From: Plantago elongata
Taxonomy: Eukaryota > Streptophyta > Magnoliopsida > Lamiales > Plantaginaceae
Length of the DNA: 64,000 bases
Assembly (NCBI GenBank): GCA_036897095.1
Contig: JAYMSP010000103.1
Span: forward strand, 18,877 to 82,876
Direction of reading: 5' to 3'
How positions within the stretch are numbered: the first letter of the stretch is position 1; the number at the start of each line of letters is the position of its first letter. Made by a program: the position numbers and the translations under genes. The notes beneath the pieces were generated by a model. It had not been told where the DNA came from and did no database searches. It saw only the letters and a program-made list of their open reading frames with translations. Of the stretch, positions 1-10,285 are shown piece after piece.

Positions 1-1502
1 TATTATTATTTTTAAAAGTGTCAAGGTAACATTTTATTTTATTTTCCAAAAAATTATATCCGCTATATTATCCCTGACAGACGGCAAGTCTGTCTCAATA
101 ACCTTATACCCGGTATAAGACTCCTAACAAATAAATTCATACCACAGACAACAAGTCTGTCCCAGTATAATTCCAACCTCTAACAGTAGCTAACCAATAT
201 CTGTTTTAACCGGGCAATACCATCAACAATAATATTATACTCCAATTCTCTAGTCAACGGTAAGTCGACGTCTACACTCAACCCAACAGTATACAAGCTA
301 ATTCAATTTAACAACAGTTTGCAGCCTGCGGCAATTATTCTACAATCGACGGCCAGTCGACACTATATTCAACTACATCATTTAATATCACCGGCTATTA
401 AACAGTCTAACATTACAATTTAAATTCCCGATCTACGACAATGACGATTACTAATGATAATAGCAATAATAACCGATAACTATTGATAATTAGCGCGAAT
501 AAACGAGGGTAACATGACACTAACCGAGCGAGCGCCTGGCAGCGTAACGGCAGTCGAGGCGAGGTTGACGGAGCGACACGGCTGCGAGGAATTGTTAATT
601 AATTTCTCGTTCGCTATTCGAATATAATCGAAATTCGATTGAGATACTTACCGGAATAATCGGTCGAGTAAACGACTCAATTCCGGGCAATATATCCGGA
701 TGTGGTGATGCCGGTGGCGGGTGGCCGGAGCACGGCGGCGGGTGGTGGTAGGGAGAAGGAGAGAACGAGAAAAGAATAGGAGGTGTGGAGTGGACAATGG
801 CGGACTACCGGTATTTATAGCCGCGGGTAGGCGGTTGGGAGGCGGCGGAGGTCCGGTGGCGTGGCACGTAGCCGGTGACTCCTCCCTCGCCGCCTCTTCT
901 CCTCTCGCCGTGTGTGCTGAGCCGCTTTCTTGACATTGAACGCGTGTGTCCGGTCACGCTTGTAGAGGGGCCCATGGCGGCGCGAATTGGGCGAATTGGC
1001 ACGGTCGGGCGCGGTTTAGGGACGGCTTGGCACGGTCGATTTCGACCTTGGGCACTGGAGAAGACGATTGAAAGAAGGAGCAGGCTGCTAACTTAATTTG
1101 GGGAAGGAGACAATGAAAAGACCATAATGCCCCTTGCTTAAAAGAAAGGAGAAGAGGGAGCCAAGGGTAGTGTGGTACTTTTGCTATTATATTCAACTGG
1201 TTCATTATGGCTTCTAAACGACTCGCAAATAAAATCCGGAAAAATGTAAAATTGATTCCCGGACACTTTTCGAGTCGAACTCGAGCCATAGGAAAATTAA
1301 AATAAATAGTTTTTATTTTATTATTTTATTATTATTATTTTATTAATAAACTACTAAATTTCACTTTAACGTCGAATCCGCTTGGCGTTAAAATCCTAAA
1401 TTCGACCCAATCTACTTACATAATATTTTTACTCGTGAAAAATAATTAAATTAATATTAAATTAATTTTTCGGATACACGAGGAAGTTTTGCGGACCTTA
1501 CA
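1..1502 (-). mobile_element. Partial LTR-like sequence, edge of a second LTR retroelement
   Basis: Read on the minus strand, the block begins at 1502 with TGTAAGGTCCGC, a typical LTR start, and runs off the left window edge. It contains a GC-rich core (about 690-1040) with a TATA box on the minus strand at 812-819, followed by a pyrimidine-rich leader. This is the layout of an LTR promoter rather than of a host gene. The open frames here are short, GC-driven and lack any recognisable domain. No coding part of the element lies inside the window, so family and length are unknown. It could instead be a host promoter facing left. The boundary is inferred from the TG-type end and from the neighbouring LTR starting only 12 bases away. 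Confidence 0.45.
812..819 (-). promoter_or_regulatory. Candidate TATA box of the left LTR
   Basis: The minus strand reads GGCTATAAATACCGG in an otherwise GC-rich context, followed after about 30 bases by a CT-rich stretch that could hold the transcription start. Transcription would run leftward, out of the window. Confidence 0.4.
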
Positions 1503-1514
1503 AATCACCTAAGA

Positions 1515-2227
1515 TGTAACACTACACAAATGACTAGAGTAGGGGGGTTAGTACCTTTAGATCCGGCTTACCTTGGATCAAGCCAGGTGTGAGACTTTAC
1601 TCGAGAGTGATTATGAGTCAACTCTGTATAAATGAAGGTCTAAAGTTTATAGTCAAGTGTAAGATCAAGTGAGCTTGTTTATTTACCTTGAGAAATGTGC
1701 TCTATTTATAGAGATTATTTCCCAATTAGAGGTAGACCTTTTGGATTGTGCCAAGTGTAGGACTAAGATCAAGTCAATAAGGCTTAATTAAGCCCATGAT
1801 CATAGTATTTTCATAAAGCATTTGGGCCTCAAGGCTAGATTAGTCATTTTGTAAGATCGTTGAGGACATCTCGTCCTCTCGCCTGAGAATACATTCGAGG
1901 GTAATGTTCCGGATCTAGACGTTCGGAACTGATTGTGCCCTCCTCTACTGATGTGCTATGATCTGCCACACTTGGTTCTGTTTAGGTTCAGATGTAGACT
2001 CATATGTGGTTATTGTCCGGACCTACCTCCTCTTGGATGTAGCATTTTGGTCTGGATATTCCTATCACAGTATTCTTGTATGTTTTGGCCTGTCTTGACC
2101 TCGGATGGCCTTTAGCTCGAGATTCAATGCTCGGATCCTTGAGGCCTTATCCTTGTAATACCATGATGTCTTATGATCCATTCGTGAGACACCCAAATAA
2201 CGGGTTGGACATATTCTCGTATCAACA
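1515..2227 (-). repeat. 3' LTR of the Tat-like element
   Basis: The ends form the standard TG...CA pair: plus-strand TGTAACAC at 1515 and TATCAACA ending at 2227. A purine tract abuts the 2227 end on the minus strand, as expected for a 3' LTR. A TATA box (1702-1710) lies inside. No second copy was found in the window, so divergence and age cannot be judged, and the target duplication cannot be checked. Confidence 0.7.
1702..1710 (-). promoter_or_regulatory. TATA box inside the 3' LTR
   Basis: The minus strand reads CTATAAATAGAGCAC, a near-perfect plant TATA box, 517-525 bases from the LTR start. It marks the U3/R region of the LTR and gives the orientation of the element independently of pol. 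Confidence 0.6.
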
Positions 2228-2242
2228 TATGCCCCCGTAGTT
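2228..2242 (-). other. Polypurine tract next to the 3' LTR
   Basis: On the minus strand AACTACGGGGGCATA lies immediately before the TGTTGATACG start of the LTR. A G-rich purine run in this place primes plus-strand DNA synthesis in LTR elements. Its position supports both the LTR border and the minus orientation. Confidence 0.6.
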
Positions 2243-2559
2243 TCCAAGCATCTTAGTAATATAGTTGGGAACTATAAGAGGAGAAGTCTTTCGTTCAATT
2301 CGTTCCATGAGAAAAATAGATCCAGGTCCAATGGTTCTTGAAGTTCATTTTGAGAAAATCTCTCTCCCCACCCCTTTTTTTAACTCTGAGAAAAGGAGTA
2401 TTTGATTCTGAGAGACACTTCACAAAGGTCCGAACAGATTGACATCCGAGAGGATCTGTTTATTATCCAGATGTTGAGGCATCTGAATTGATCGCTTGAA
2501 TAGTGTAGCCACGCCCAGTGCGGCGATTGAGCTGACTAATTGTGACTTTTCATTTCCTG

Positions 2560-2811
2560 AATTGTACTGTGATCGTTGGATCAAACATATCAACGGTGGA
2601 TCTGAACAGTCAAATAGTAATAAATGTTTGCGCTACCCAATTATCCTCCTATAAATAGGGGCAAGTCACTTTCATCTTTTACTATCACTCCCAGAAAATA
2701 TCATCCATCCTAAGTGAAGAAATTAACCGAGGTAAGTTTCGCTATCGTGTTTGGCTTCGGATCTCTTGACCTCCAGATCCGAAATATCGTACGTTAATTT
2801 TTTCATGCAAG
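2560..2811 (+). promoter_or_regulatory. Promoter and leader of the first antisense accessory gene
   Basis: CTATAAATAGGGGC gives a strong TATA box at 2650-2657, followed by a CT-rich start region and a roughly 100-base leader to the ATG at 2812. A possible splice donor (GAG/GTAAGTTT) lies near 2730. A diverged copy of the same block lies near 3720-3850 upstream of the second accessory gene. Confidence 0.5.
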
Positions 2812-3245
2812 ATGTCGAAGAATCTCTCCAGACCGTCGCGCTAGGCACATTACCAGAACGAGTATGATGCTCGCACCGCTGTCCCTATGCCTGTTCCAGC
2901 TCCGGATCCGAATCCGTTCGACTCCCCCATTTTCCCCAGCTATGAGGGATGGCGTGACATGATCAATTGTGACTGTGGGTCTAACACTCTCCTCTTTATC
3001 CGGGTGAGGGGACTTCGGCTAATCCAGTGATTCTGGATCTGGTCTTGCGCGATCTTATGTGCTTTGTGCGAGCCCTTTGGGAGCTGAAAGAGATTGGTCG
3101 AAAGGCCAATCTCATGCAGGCTCGGGCACGAAAGTAGAGCAAGAGAGAGGTCCGGAGGAAGGCACGAGCTCGGATGGCGGTTGTGGCAAGTCCGACTACT
3201 AGTGTGGAGATCGAGGAGTCGGGCACGAATGATCCAACATGGTGA
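2812..3245 (+). pseudogene. Antisense accessory ORF 1 of the Tat-like element (decayed)
   Basis: Starting from ATG at 2812, the frame encodes a basic start (MSKNLSRPSR), a stop, then a Pro-rich segment with a YEGWRDMINC stretch. Later a charged helix-like segment (VRALWELKEIGRKANLM) continues in another frame down to TGA at 3243-3245. At least two stops and one frameshift interrupt it. No known domain is recognised. It lies antisense to the retroelement, downstream of its own TATA box and leader. Its 3' flank resembles that of the second accessory ORF, so it is probably a shortened tandem relative. Function unknown. Confidence 0.4.
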
Positions 3246-4258
3246 AAGGCGGGCTATGCCCCATTAAATATGTAATTTTTACATCTTTTGCTACTTCGGA
3301 CAAATTTTCATTCGGCACCTATAATTATTAATCTTATTTTGCTCCGTCTTCAACTTGGATAATCCTTCGAATGTATGTATTAACCTTGCATATATCAAAT
3401 TTTGTATTCTCTTCGGATCTACTTGATGTCTTGTTTGTTCAAACAATTTCCTGTGCTTGCGTTGTAAAATGAAACGATCATCCGAAGCAATTAGAATTCC
3501 TGAGTTCACGTAGGACCCTAATAGAACAGCCGAGGTAACTGGGTGAAAAATATCCGAAGTAAACAAGTATGTTAGTGAACCAACAAATTCATCTGACTTC
3601 GAATAAACAGTTTGATATATCCGAACTAATTTTCATCCGAAGGTATGTGGCATCCGGAGGATACCAAACGTCGTCAAGTGTATTAATGTCCGAATACGTC
3701 TTTTCAACTTTTCAAGTGATCACAACCATTGGATCAAAAGTAAAGGGCGGTTAGATCGTGGGCATGATCTTCGAGGTAGTTGGATTTCCCAAATTATCCC
3801 CCTCTATATGTAGGGTTGCCGTCAGTGTCATTTGCAACGTTATTCTAGAGAGTGGATTTGTGCGCAATAGAGCATCCGAGGCAAATCAACTGAGACGCCC
3901 GAAGCAAAAGCTGCCTTCAATCCAATCTCCGAGTTATATCAAGTAAGTATCCAAACTCTTCAGTCTTTTTACTTCAGAAAATGTGATTATTTTATCTCGT
4001 TCTTCATTGTTGTATGTGTGCTTTTCTCGTATTATTTTTATCGTTAGATCATATACTATCGTGCATTCGAAAATAGCTGAGAAATCTGAACACGAATAGT
4101 CGCGTAGGATATTCCGTAGAGAACTAACTGCTCCCACTAACTTCGAACTAATAAATCCGAAACTATGGTTCGAAGGAAAAGACCTTGGACAAAATCTTCA
4201 TGTATTGCTTGCCTAGGTCGTCTCGGGCCGTTTAGACTTATCACCTTCCTTCCTTAGG
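3246..4258. other. Spacer between accessory ORFs with a second leader-like block
   Basis: No gene is seen. The first part (3246-3420) matches the 3' flank of the second accessory ORF near 7255-7350: GGGCTATGCCCCATTA versus GGAGTATGCTCCATAA, each followed by an AATTTTTACAT run. The second part (about 3720-3850) resembles the 2600-2720 promoter block, with AAATTATCCCCCTCTATATGTAGGG in pieces matching AATTATCCTCCTATAAATAGGGG. These similarities suggest that a complete accessory gene unit was duplicated in tandem. Confidence 0.4.
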
Positions 4259-7247
4259 ATGTCTGATAGTGATAGCCAGAATGTTCCCGAGGGTCGCAGT
4301 TACGGATCTGAGCCAGACTCGAGCCCGGATATGAATTCCTATTCCGTTACTTCGGAGGAGCGGGTTGACATAGAGGTCGGAGATGTTGCCGAAGAACAAT
4401 ATCAAGGATCCGTGCCGATAGAAAGAGACGGATACAGAGGTAAGTAGCCTTTCATTCCGCCTTGTCGTACCCGGCTCTAAGGATCCGGATCGTCAGGATC
4501 ATTCAAGTTCTTCTAATTCTCAGGCCTTAACCACTCACCAGACTACCACCCGAGAGGTTGGGACTGCCTCCGGATCCAACGGTGGTGAACTTCCTCCTGA
4601 GGCCGATCTCTTATGCCGTAGTCTGGGTTATAATACTCGTATTCGTCCTTATCATATACCCTTTATCCCGGATCCCCAGGAACCTCTAGTCGAGATGGTA
4701 GAAGACACAGCCGATGAGGCTCCGGATGTTACTGACTCCGAAGTTGGCATTGAAGATTCAGTCTGAATGGTGACTCCCCTCCACGCTATCGAGATAGTAA
4801 ATTTGGATGAGGAAGAGTCTCCGGCAGCTGAGGTACCTCCAGTTGTCGTTCCGAAGGGAGAGGAGAGGGAAAAGAAGAGGTTGAAACCGCTAAGGGTGCG
4901 GAGGATGGAGAAGAGGAAGAGGACGATGATACCGTGGGAACGTCAAGTGGTAAGGCCTACGAGAACAAGTACCCGAGGAGCAGGGATGACGTTGTCCATC
5001 TGAACATTGATGGGGAGTTAAACATGGATGAAACCCTTTCTACCCCGGTCAGCGAACTAACCGTCGAAAGGTTGAAGGAGATCCGAGCCCGCTATGAGAT
5101 TCCTGAATCTTTGGAGTTAATCGTTCCGTATCCTCAACATGCTTTCTGAAATCCTCTAGAGGGAGTATAACAGTTTATGAGGTCTCGCTCCATTGCAGAT
5201 GGAGGCTCCCTGTCGCTCCCCAATTTCTCCGGATCTTGGTCTGAGTCTGCACCAAATTATTACGAACTCCTTGGACAACCTGATGTGCTTCGGAGTCTTG
5301 TGCAAGCATCTGGGGATTCACTTGAATACCACAATATTTCGGATGCTTTTTGAGATCAAGGCCAGTAAGTCCCATACCAAACTTTTATTCTATCTGGTTC
5401 GACTCGGATATGCCTTCTTCAAAGATCCGATCTCTTCGTTGGGTTTGGAATGGTGGCGGAAGTACTTCTTTGTCCGTCCGACTCTAAAGGATGGTGAGCC
5501 CGAATCAAGTGGGGAAAAATGGGTGTTTCCGTGTGTTTTCTCCCGAGAGACTTTTCCCTTCAACCGTACTCCGGCACGGAACTTACCTTTGTGGATGCAA
5601 AGTCTCCGGAAAAAGAATCGGACCCAGAAATATTTCTTCCCGGGGTTGATCTGTCAACCTTTGCCCTGTATGGCCGGATTGGCCCCAGAGTGTTATCATG
5701 GCAATCCGGATCACAACTTTGGTTAGTGATAGGGTCGGACCAGTATATATCTGAAGTCCGCTTGATCATTTATGTTTTTTACTAAGTGTCCTAGAAACAT
5801 GTTTTCTTAAGTGTAAATGTTTCGGGTACTTGTTTCGGATACTCTCTTTCTCGGATCTAACCGGTTCTATTTTCATTGCAGAATTTTGGTTCGATTACAT
5901 CATGTTTGCTCTACTCGAGTTGAAGAGGAAGCAGAAGGAAGATCAAGAGCAGGAAATTGCTGAGAAGCTGCGTTCTCGGACCATCAAGGTCTCAACTACC
6001 CTTCCGATGGAAGAGCATATCAATGCGGCTACCTTCCTGGATCAGAACCTTCAACGGGTTTATCAAGGCCAAGATCCGATCAAGATGCCCACACCGAAGC
6101 AAGGCAAGACCAAGGCCGGGAAGGAGGCCAATGCTAGGAAGTTGCCTAAGCCTGTTGGTTCAGGATATGCGAAGCCGTCCGGATCGTCCACTTCAAAGGC
6201 GGTGTCCGGATCCAAAAAAGCATCCAAAGGTCCAACTCCCCCGGCGAAGAAGGGGAAAGGGAAGGCAATCGAGGTCCACGGCCCGGATGACGACTTAGAG
6301 GTCGAGGTGACCCACTTGGTGGCCATGAACAAGGTGGAGAGAATAGCCGAACTGGCTGAGGCAAACCGGAAGGTAAGACATCTGAAGTGCTTAAACTTGT
6401 TCTTTGTTTATTTTCCATCGTTACAATATTAATCCTTTCGGCTATATTCGATGTAGTTGACTGCCAGTTCGGACCTGCACTTATGTGGCTGGAAAGAGAG
6501 CCAAGATCGACACCCAGCTCTCCAAGTCTGAGGCAAGTGTCAAGGAGATAGAGGACAAGTATCAGGATTACAAGAGGAAGTACCTGTCTTTTTCCTCGGA
6601 GATGAAGAAGGTGGTCGAGAACCGAAATGACTTGACCAAAATCTGACTCGGGTCCGGACCGATTACAAAGTGCTGGAAAAGGGTCTATCAAAGACCAGAT
6701 GCTCGACAATCTCCGAAGGACTCAGACAAAGGTTGTTCGGGACTTCCTGACCTCGCTCTCCTGCAAATTCTATCTCCAGACCTCCAAAGGTGATGCTCGG
6801 AGTGAGGGATTCAAGGTTGTCATTGGCCAACTTCAATTGAAGGGGAAACTTCTGGACGATTTTGATCCGAGGTCCGAGGGCATCAACGCTTTCAATAATC
6901 CGGATGGTAATCGCTATACCGGAGAGGTCTTGGATGATGATGAACTGATGAAGGATGAGTTCGTGGAGCTGGTTGCTTAGGAAACAGCTAACTTGAAGTT
7001 CAACCACGGAGGTCCCTTCCTTCTGGAGTTTGTGCCCGATGCTTTGCTGCAGTATCTTCTGATCCCTCTTGAAACTTATCCCGAGCACAACCGGGACTGG
7101 TTGGCACTTCCGGCTCCAGTCATCGGACAACTGAAGTTGGTCTTGATGGTCGAAGCTCCGAAGTACTTCGAGAAGATGAAGAAGAGACATGAAGCCGAGA
7201 AGGCCAAGGAGACTATTGAAGAGGGGAATTCGCAGGCCCTGGAGTAA
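4259..7247 (+). pseudogene. Antisense accessory ORF 2, gypsy-type 'transposase-like' gag-related protein (decayed)
   Basis: The open start at 4260 encodes an acidic Ser-rich leader (MSDSDSQNVPEGRSYGSE). Downstream, RARYEIPESLELIVPYP and an Asn-Phe-Tyr-Ser segment (about 5050-5400) resemble the Pfam 'putative gypsy type transposon' domain found in accessory ORFs of plant Tat elements. Then come a Lys/Pro/Ser-rich linker (6080-6290), a likely coiled coil (6300-6660) and a C-terminal acidic domain ending ...EEGNSQALE at 7245-7247. The frame is broken by several stops and shifts; GT...AG borders near 4440, 5720-5880 and 6370-6460 may be real introns. It converges on the integrase end. The domain match is from memory of the family style. 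Confidence 0.5.
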
Positions 7248-7771
7248 AGAAAGTTGTTTGAAGGTGGAGTATGCTCCATAAGCTTGTACAATCTTTGGAC
7301 CTTGAGACAATTTTTACATTCTCGCACCATTTACTTTACCCCGAATATTTTTAATTACTTGTTTTACTTCAGATAAGATATGTTGATGGTGTGACTTCAG
7401 CCATGCATCTGGATTGATTTGATTCAGTGCTGAATGATCTTGTTTATTTGCAACTCTTTATGTCTCGGGTCACATAATATCAATTTCATTCGGATGTTTA
7501 TATGTAGCTTCCTTTTGTCTTCTTTTTGGCGAAGTAATTTTTGTTCAGATGTTTGTATGATATATCCGAACGTTTATGAATTGAGTTTTGGTTTACAATC
7601 ATTTATTAGTTCGGACTATATCATACCCGAAACTCTCTTATTCGGAAGTAAATAAGTCATTTTTTGAAAAAGGTAGCCGTTGTATTGGTTTGACAGAAAC
7701 AAAATTACAAGCGGTGGGTCGAAATGACCTTTGGAGCAATTTTGAACAAAATAGAAATGACTAACAACATC
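7248..7771. other. Convergent spacer between accessory ORF 2 and integrase
   Basis: About 520 bases hold the 3' flank of the plus-strand accessory gene and end at the integrase stop codon. It is AT-rich, and no ORF is supported. Overlapping transcripts from both strands could arise here. Confidence 0.4.
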
Positions 7772-8800
7772 CTAAGCATAAAACTTCTGCAAATTCCTTG
7801 CTTTCCAGGTTCTCTTGAGTACTCTTCCTTCGAGGCCATTCATCTCAAAGCTTCCATTACTCCTTACTCCAATGATTTTGTACGGACCTTCCCAATTGGG
7901 TTTGAGCTTCCCAACGTGGCTAAGGATATCTGCTCTCCTCAGGACCAAGTCTCCGACTTGGATGTCCTTGTTGCACACATTCTTGTTGTAGGCTCGGGTG
8001 ATGGAACTCTGATATCTATGGATATGGACGAGAGAAGAATTTCTCTTATCCTCCAAGAGCTTGAGCTCGTAGACCCGAGCTGCCACATTCTCTTCGGGCT
8101 GATACTGCTGGATCCTTTGAGTCTCAACAATGACTTCCGAGGGAATGACTGCATCGGATCCATACACTAGGGAGAAGGGGGTTTCCTGAGTTGCAGTTCT
8201 CGGGGTGGTCCGATGTGCCCAGAGTACACCATCTAAGTCTTCGACCCAACTTCCTTGGAAGGATTTGAGTCTTTTCTCTAGGATCTTCACAATTGTTCGG
8301 TTGGTAGATTTGACTTGTCCATGAAAACTGAGCTCCGTTGTCCGAGACAAGAATCCTCAGCATTCCGAAGCGACAAATGATATTTTTCCAGATGAAGTTC
8401 CGGACTCAAGCCTCGGTGATGGTACCCACTACCTCAGCTTAAACCCACTTCGTGAAGTACTCTACGGCTACGATCAAAAACTTCTTTTGTTGAGCTCCCC
8501 GAGGAAAAGGTCCTACAATATCAATGCCCCATTGGTCGAATGGGCACGAGATGATTGATGGAATCATCGGATTGCTTGGCATGTATAGGATATTAGCGTA
8601 GAACTGGCAATCACTGCAGGTTCGTGCGAAATTAGCCGAGTCTTTGTCTATTGTTGGCCAATAATAACCCTGTCGAATGATCTTTTGTGCCAAAGTCCTC
8701 CCTCCAAAATGGCTACCACAACTGCCGATGTGTATTTCTTCCAGTACGGTCCGGGCCTCTTAAGATCCGAGGCAGTGCAGGTGGGTTCCATTGAAGGATC
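7772..8800 (-). pseudogene. Ty3/gypsy integrase (decayed)
   Basis: Reading leftward, an HHCC-type zinc region appears first (THLHCLG, then IHIGSCGSHFGG, then CSDCQFYA near 8600-8800). Next come the catalytic core start QWGIDIVGPF with the first Asp, and VSDNGAQF with the second Asp near 8340. About 35 residues then seem missing and the frame shifts. The segment HGQVKSTNRT follows, where the family's catalytic Glu (GQVE) is Lys. The C-terminal part (LWAHRTTPRTATQETPFSLV, KLKPNWEGPYKI) is intact to the stop at 7772. Function in life would be insertion of element cDNA. The deletion and the Glu-to-Lys change show that this copy is inactive. Confidence 0.75.
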
Positions 8801-8995
8801 TCTTGTAAAGGTCATCTTCCAGTAGGAAGTACCGAGGTACTCGGCATTGGACTCTTCAGGCTTCTACAGGATCCGAAGGTAGTTTGTCATTTCGAAGATA
8901 GGCTAGAATATTTGTCATTCAAGTTCTTTCCGAATCTAGCTGATATATCAGGAGTTCCTGACCTTGAAGAAAGGAAGTTCAAAGAGTTAAGAGGA

Positions 8996-9511
8996 TTATA
9001 CTTCTTGTATCCACAGCTCCGGATGCGGAAGAAAATTTGGCGAGGGAGTTTGACTTCTCATTGTATGACCTGTCAAACCTCTCTCAAGAAAAAAAAACTC
9101 TTCAAAGTTCGACACTGCCTCTTTGAGTCTCTCGAGGTATAGAACCATATTCGGACACTTAGTGGTAAAGGCCCCAGAATATTGAGATTCGACTAGTTGG
9201 GAGTCTGTGTAAGCTCGGATTCTCTTTACTTGTAGAGCTTTTGCCATCTGAAGACCCATCAGGTGAGCTTCATACTCAGTCTTGTTGTTAGTCACCTGAA
9301 AGTCCAAGGTAATGGCATAAACAACTTGAGCTTCTTCGGGACTACGGAGGTGAATCCCTATCCCTCCGAGCCTACCGTTGGATGACCCGTCCACCTGCAA
9401 GATCCAAGTTGTACCTTGTTTTTCCAAGCCTTCTTCGGGTGTTGCCTTTTTCTCCTTCATCTGAACATCCTTGAAGTCAGGAGCAAATACGAGTTGCACA
9501 TATTGAATCAA
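8996..9511 (-). pseudogene. Ty3/gypsy RNase H domain (decayed)
   Basis: The frame holds WILQVDGSSNGRLGGIGIHL with the first catalytic Asp, NNKTEYEAHLMGLQMAKAL with the Glu, and RAYTDSQLVESQYSG with the second Asp, in the expected order. This is the extra, archaeal-like RNase H style common in Tat elements rather than the linker RNase H of reverse transcriptase. Upstream sequence that should hold reverse transcriptase is missing. The domain is followed on the same strand by integrase after frameshifts. It would degrade RNA in RNA:DNA hybrids during reverse transcription. Confidence 0.7.
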
Positions 9512-9515
9512 AATG

Positions 9516-10004
9516 AATCAAAATGTCTTTCATAATTGAAATCGAGGTTTGTGCTTGCACATATTTGTTAAAGCAAATACACTCTCTCACTTATGGGGCT
9601 TGAGACGTCGCGTGTTTGCCTCCCATGAACGATTACTAAAGCTACTAGCCGCACAAGCTAGCAATTTCCGATGAACTGAAATTGATGCTCAGATTTTGCA
9701 CCCCCTGCGCACCCTCGTAGTGAGTAGTAAAACCAGTTGTTATTTGTCAACGTGGGACAATCCCACCATAAGCAACTAATCCTCATTAACCCAAAATCCA
9801 GTTCGGACCTATCATATATCAAATTGAAGTTATCACTTAGTAGCTTACAATCATATATTTAGTTTTCTCAGTTAATAAATAATTAAGATTTGGTCTTAAA
9901 GTAAGTATACCCTAGTCATGAAAATTTGCATAAACATATTGATCTGCTAACACCCTAGTCTGAAATAAAAAGTCTTAATACTATATGCATTGTTTATGCT
10001 TATA
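9516..10004. other. Non-coding stretch right of the truncated Tat-like element
   Basis: No ORF or RNA gene is supported. The first bases contain a short direct repeat (AATGAATCAAAATG). Nothing resembles the missing reverse transcriptase or a 5' LTR, so the element was cut here by deletion or recombination. Confidence 0.4.
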
Positions 10005-10007
10005 ACC

Positions 10008-10285
10008 TTTTTTTTTTCCAAATAAAGAGAACTAAGATAGATAAAGAGTCCATACAACAACCTAGCCAACTACCGACTCGACGCCGTGATTAATCTGGAG
10101 TACAAACTACTATCATCATCATCCAAAACCTGAGCAAACCAAGGTGGCAAAGAGCTCCAAGTTTTGATCAAAACATCCTCAGCCAAACTATAATCCTGAC
10201 TACGCAGCTGAGACCAAAAATCTACTCCTAGTTGGACTCCATGATTAGCCAAAAGATTTTATGCTATAGCCTTGTTTAATTGTTT
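10008..10285 (-). mobile_element. Truncated LINE 3' end (RNase H C-terminus relic)
   Basis: A T-run at 10008-10018 (a poly-A on the minus strand) is followed by a minus-strand reading frame. It contains LLANHGVQLGVDFW and SLPPWFAQVLDDD and ends near 10070. An Ala-Asn-His block after a broken AIA*NLL resembles the end of the RNase H domain of plant LINEs. It is only about 280 bases long, with one stop in the upstream part. Recognition rests on style plus the poly-A; a target duplication was not found. Confidence 0.35.

Larger units (their letters stand above)
1515..9515 (-). mobile_element. Ty3/gypsy LTR retrotransposon, Tat-like, 5' truncated and decayed
   Basis: The element lies on the minus strand. 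From right to left it has an RNase H domain (9511-8996), integrase (8800-7772), a spacer with accessory ORFs on the opposite strand (7247-2812), a polypurine tract (2242-2228) and a 713-bp LTR (2227-1515). Extra ORFs between integrase and the 3' LTR, often antisense, are a known hallmark of the Tat lineage (Grande, Retand, Ogre-like elements). Reverse transcriptase, protease, gag, primer-binding site and the 5' LTR are absent; pol sequence ends abruptly near 9515. All frames carry stops or frameshifts, so it is a dead copy. Lineage assignment rests on architecture and RNase H/integrase style, not on a tree. Confidence 0.7.

Noticed and set aside
721-1289. Overlapping ORFs in the GC-rich part of the left LTR
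   Set aside because: They overlap on both strands, are Arg/Gly-rich from base composition and show no domain; the region reads as an LTR promoter.
6063-7330. Minus-strand ORFs of 187 and 215 aa opposite accessory ORF 2
   Set aside because: No pol or other domain; the plus strand has the acidic and coiled-coil composition expected of the accessory protein.
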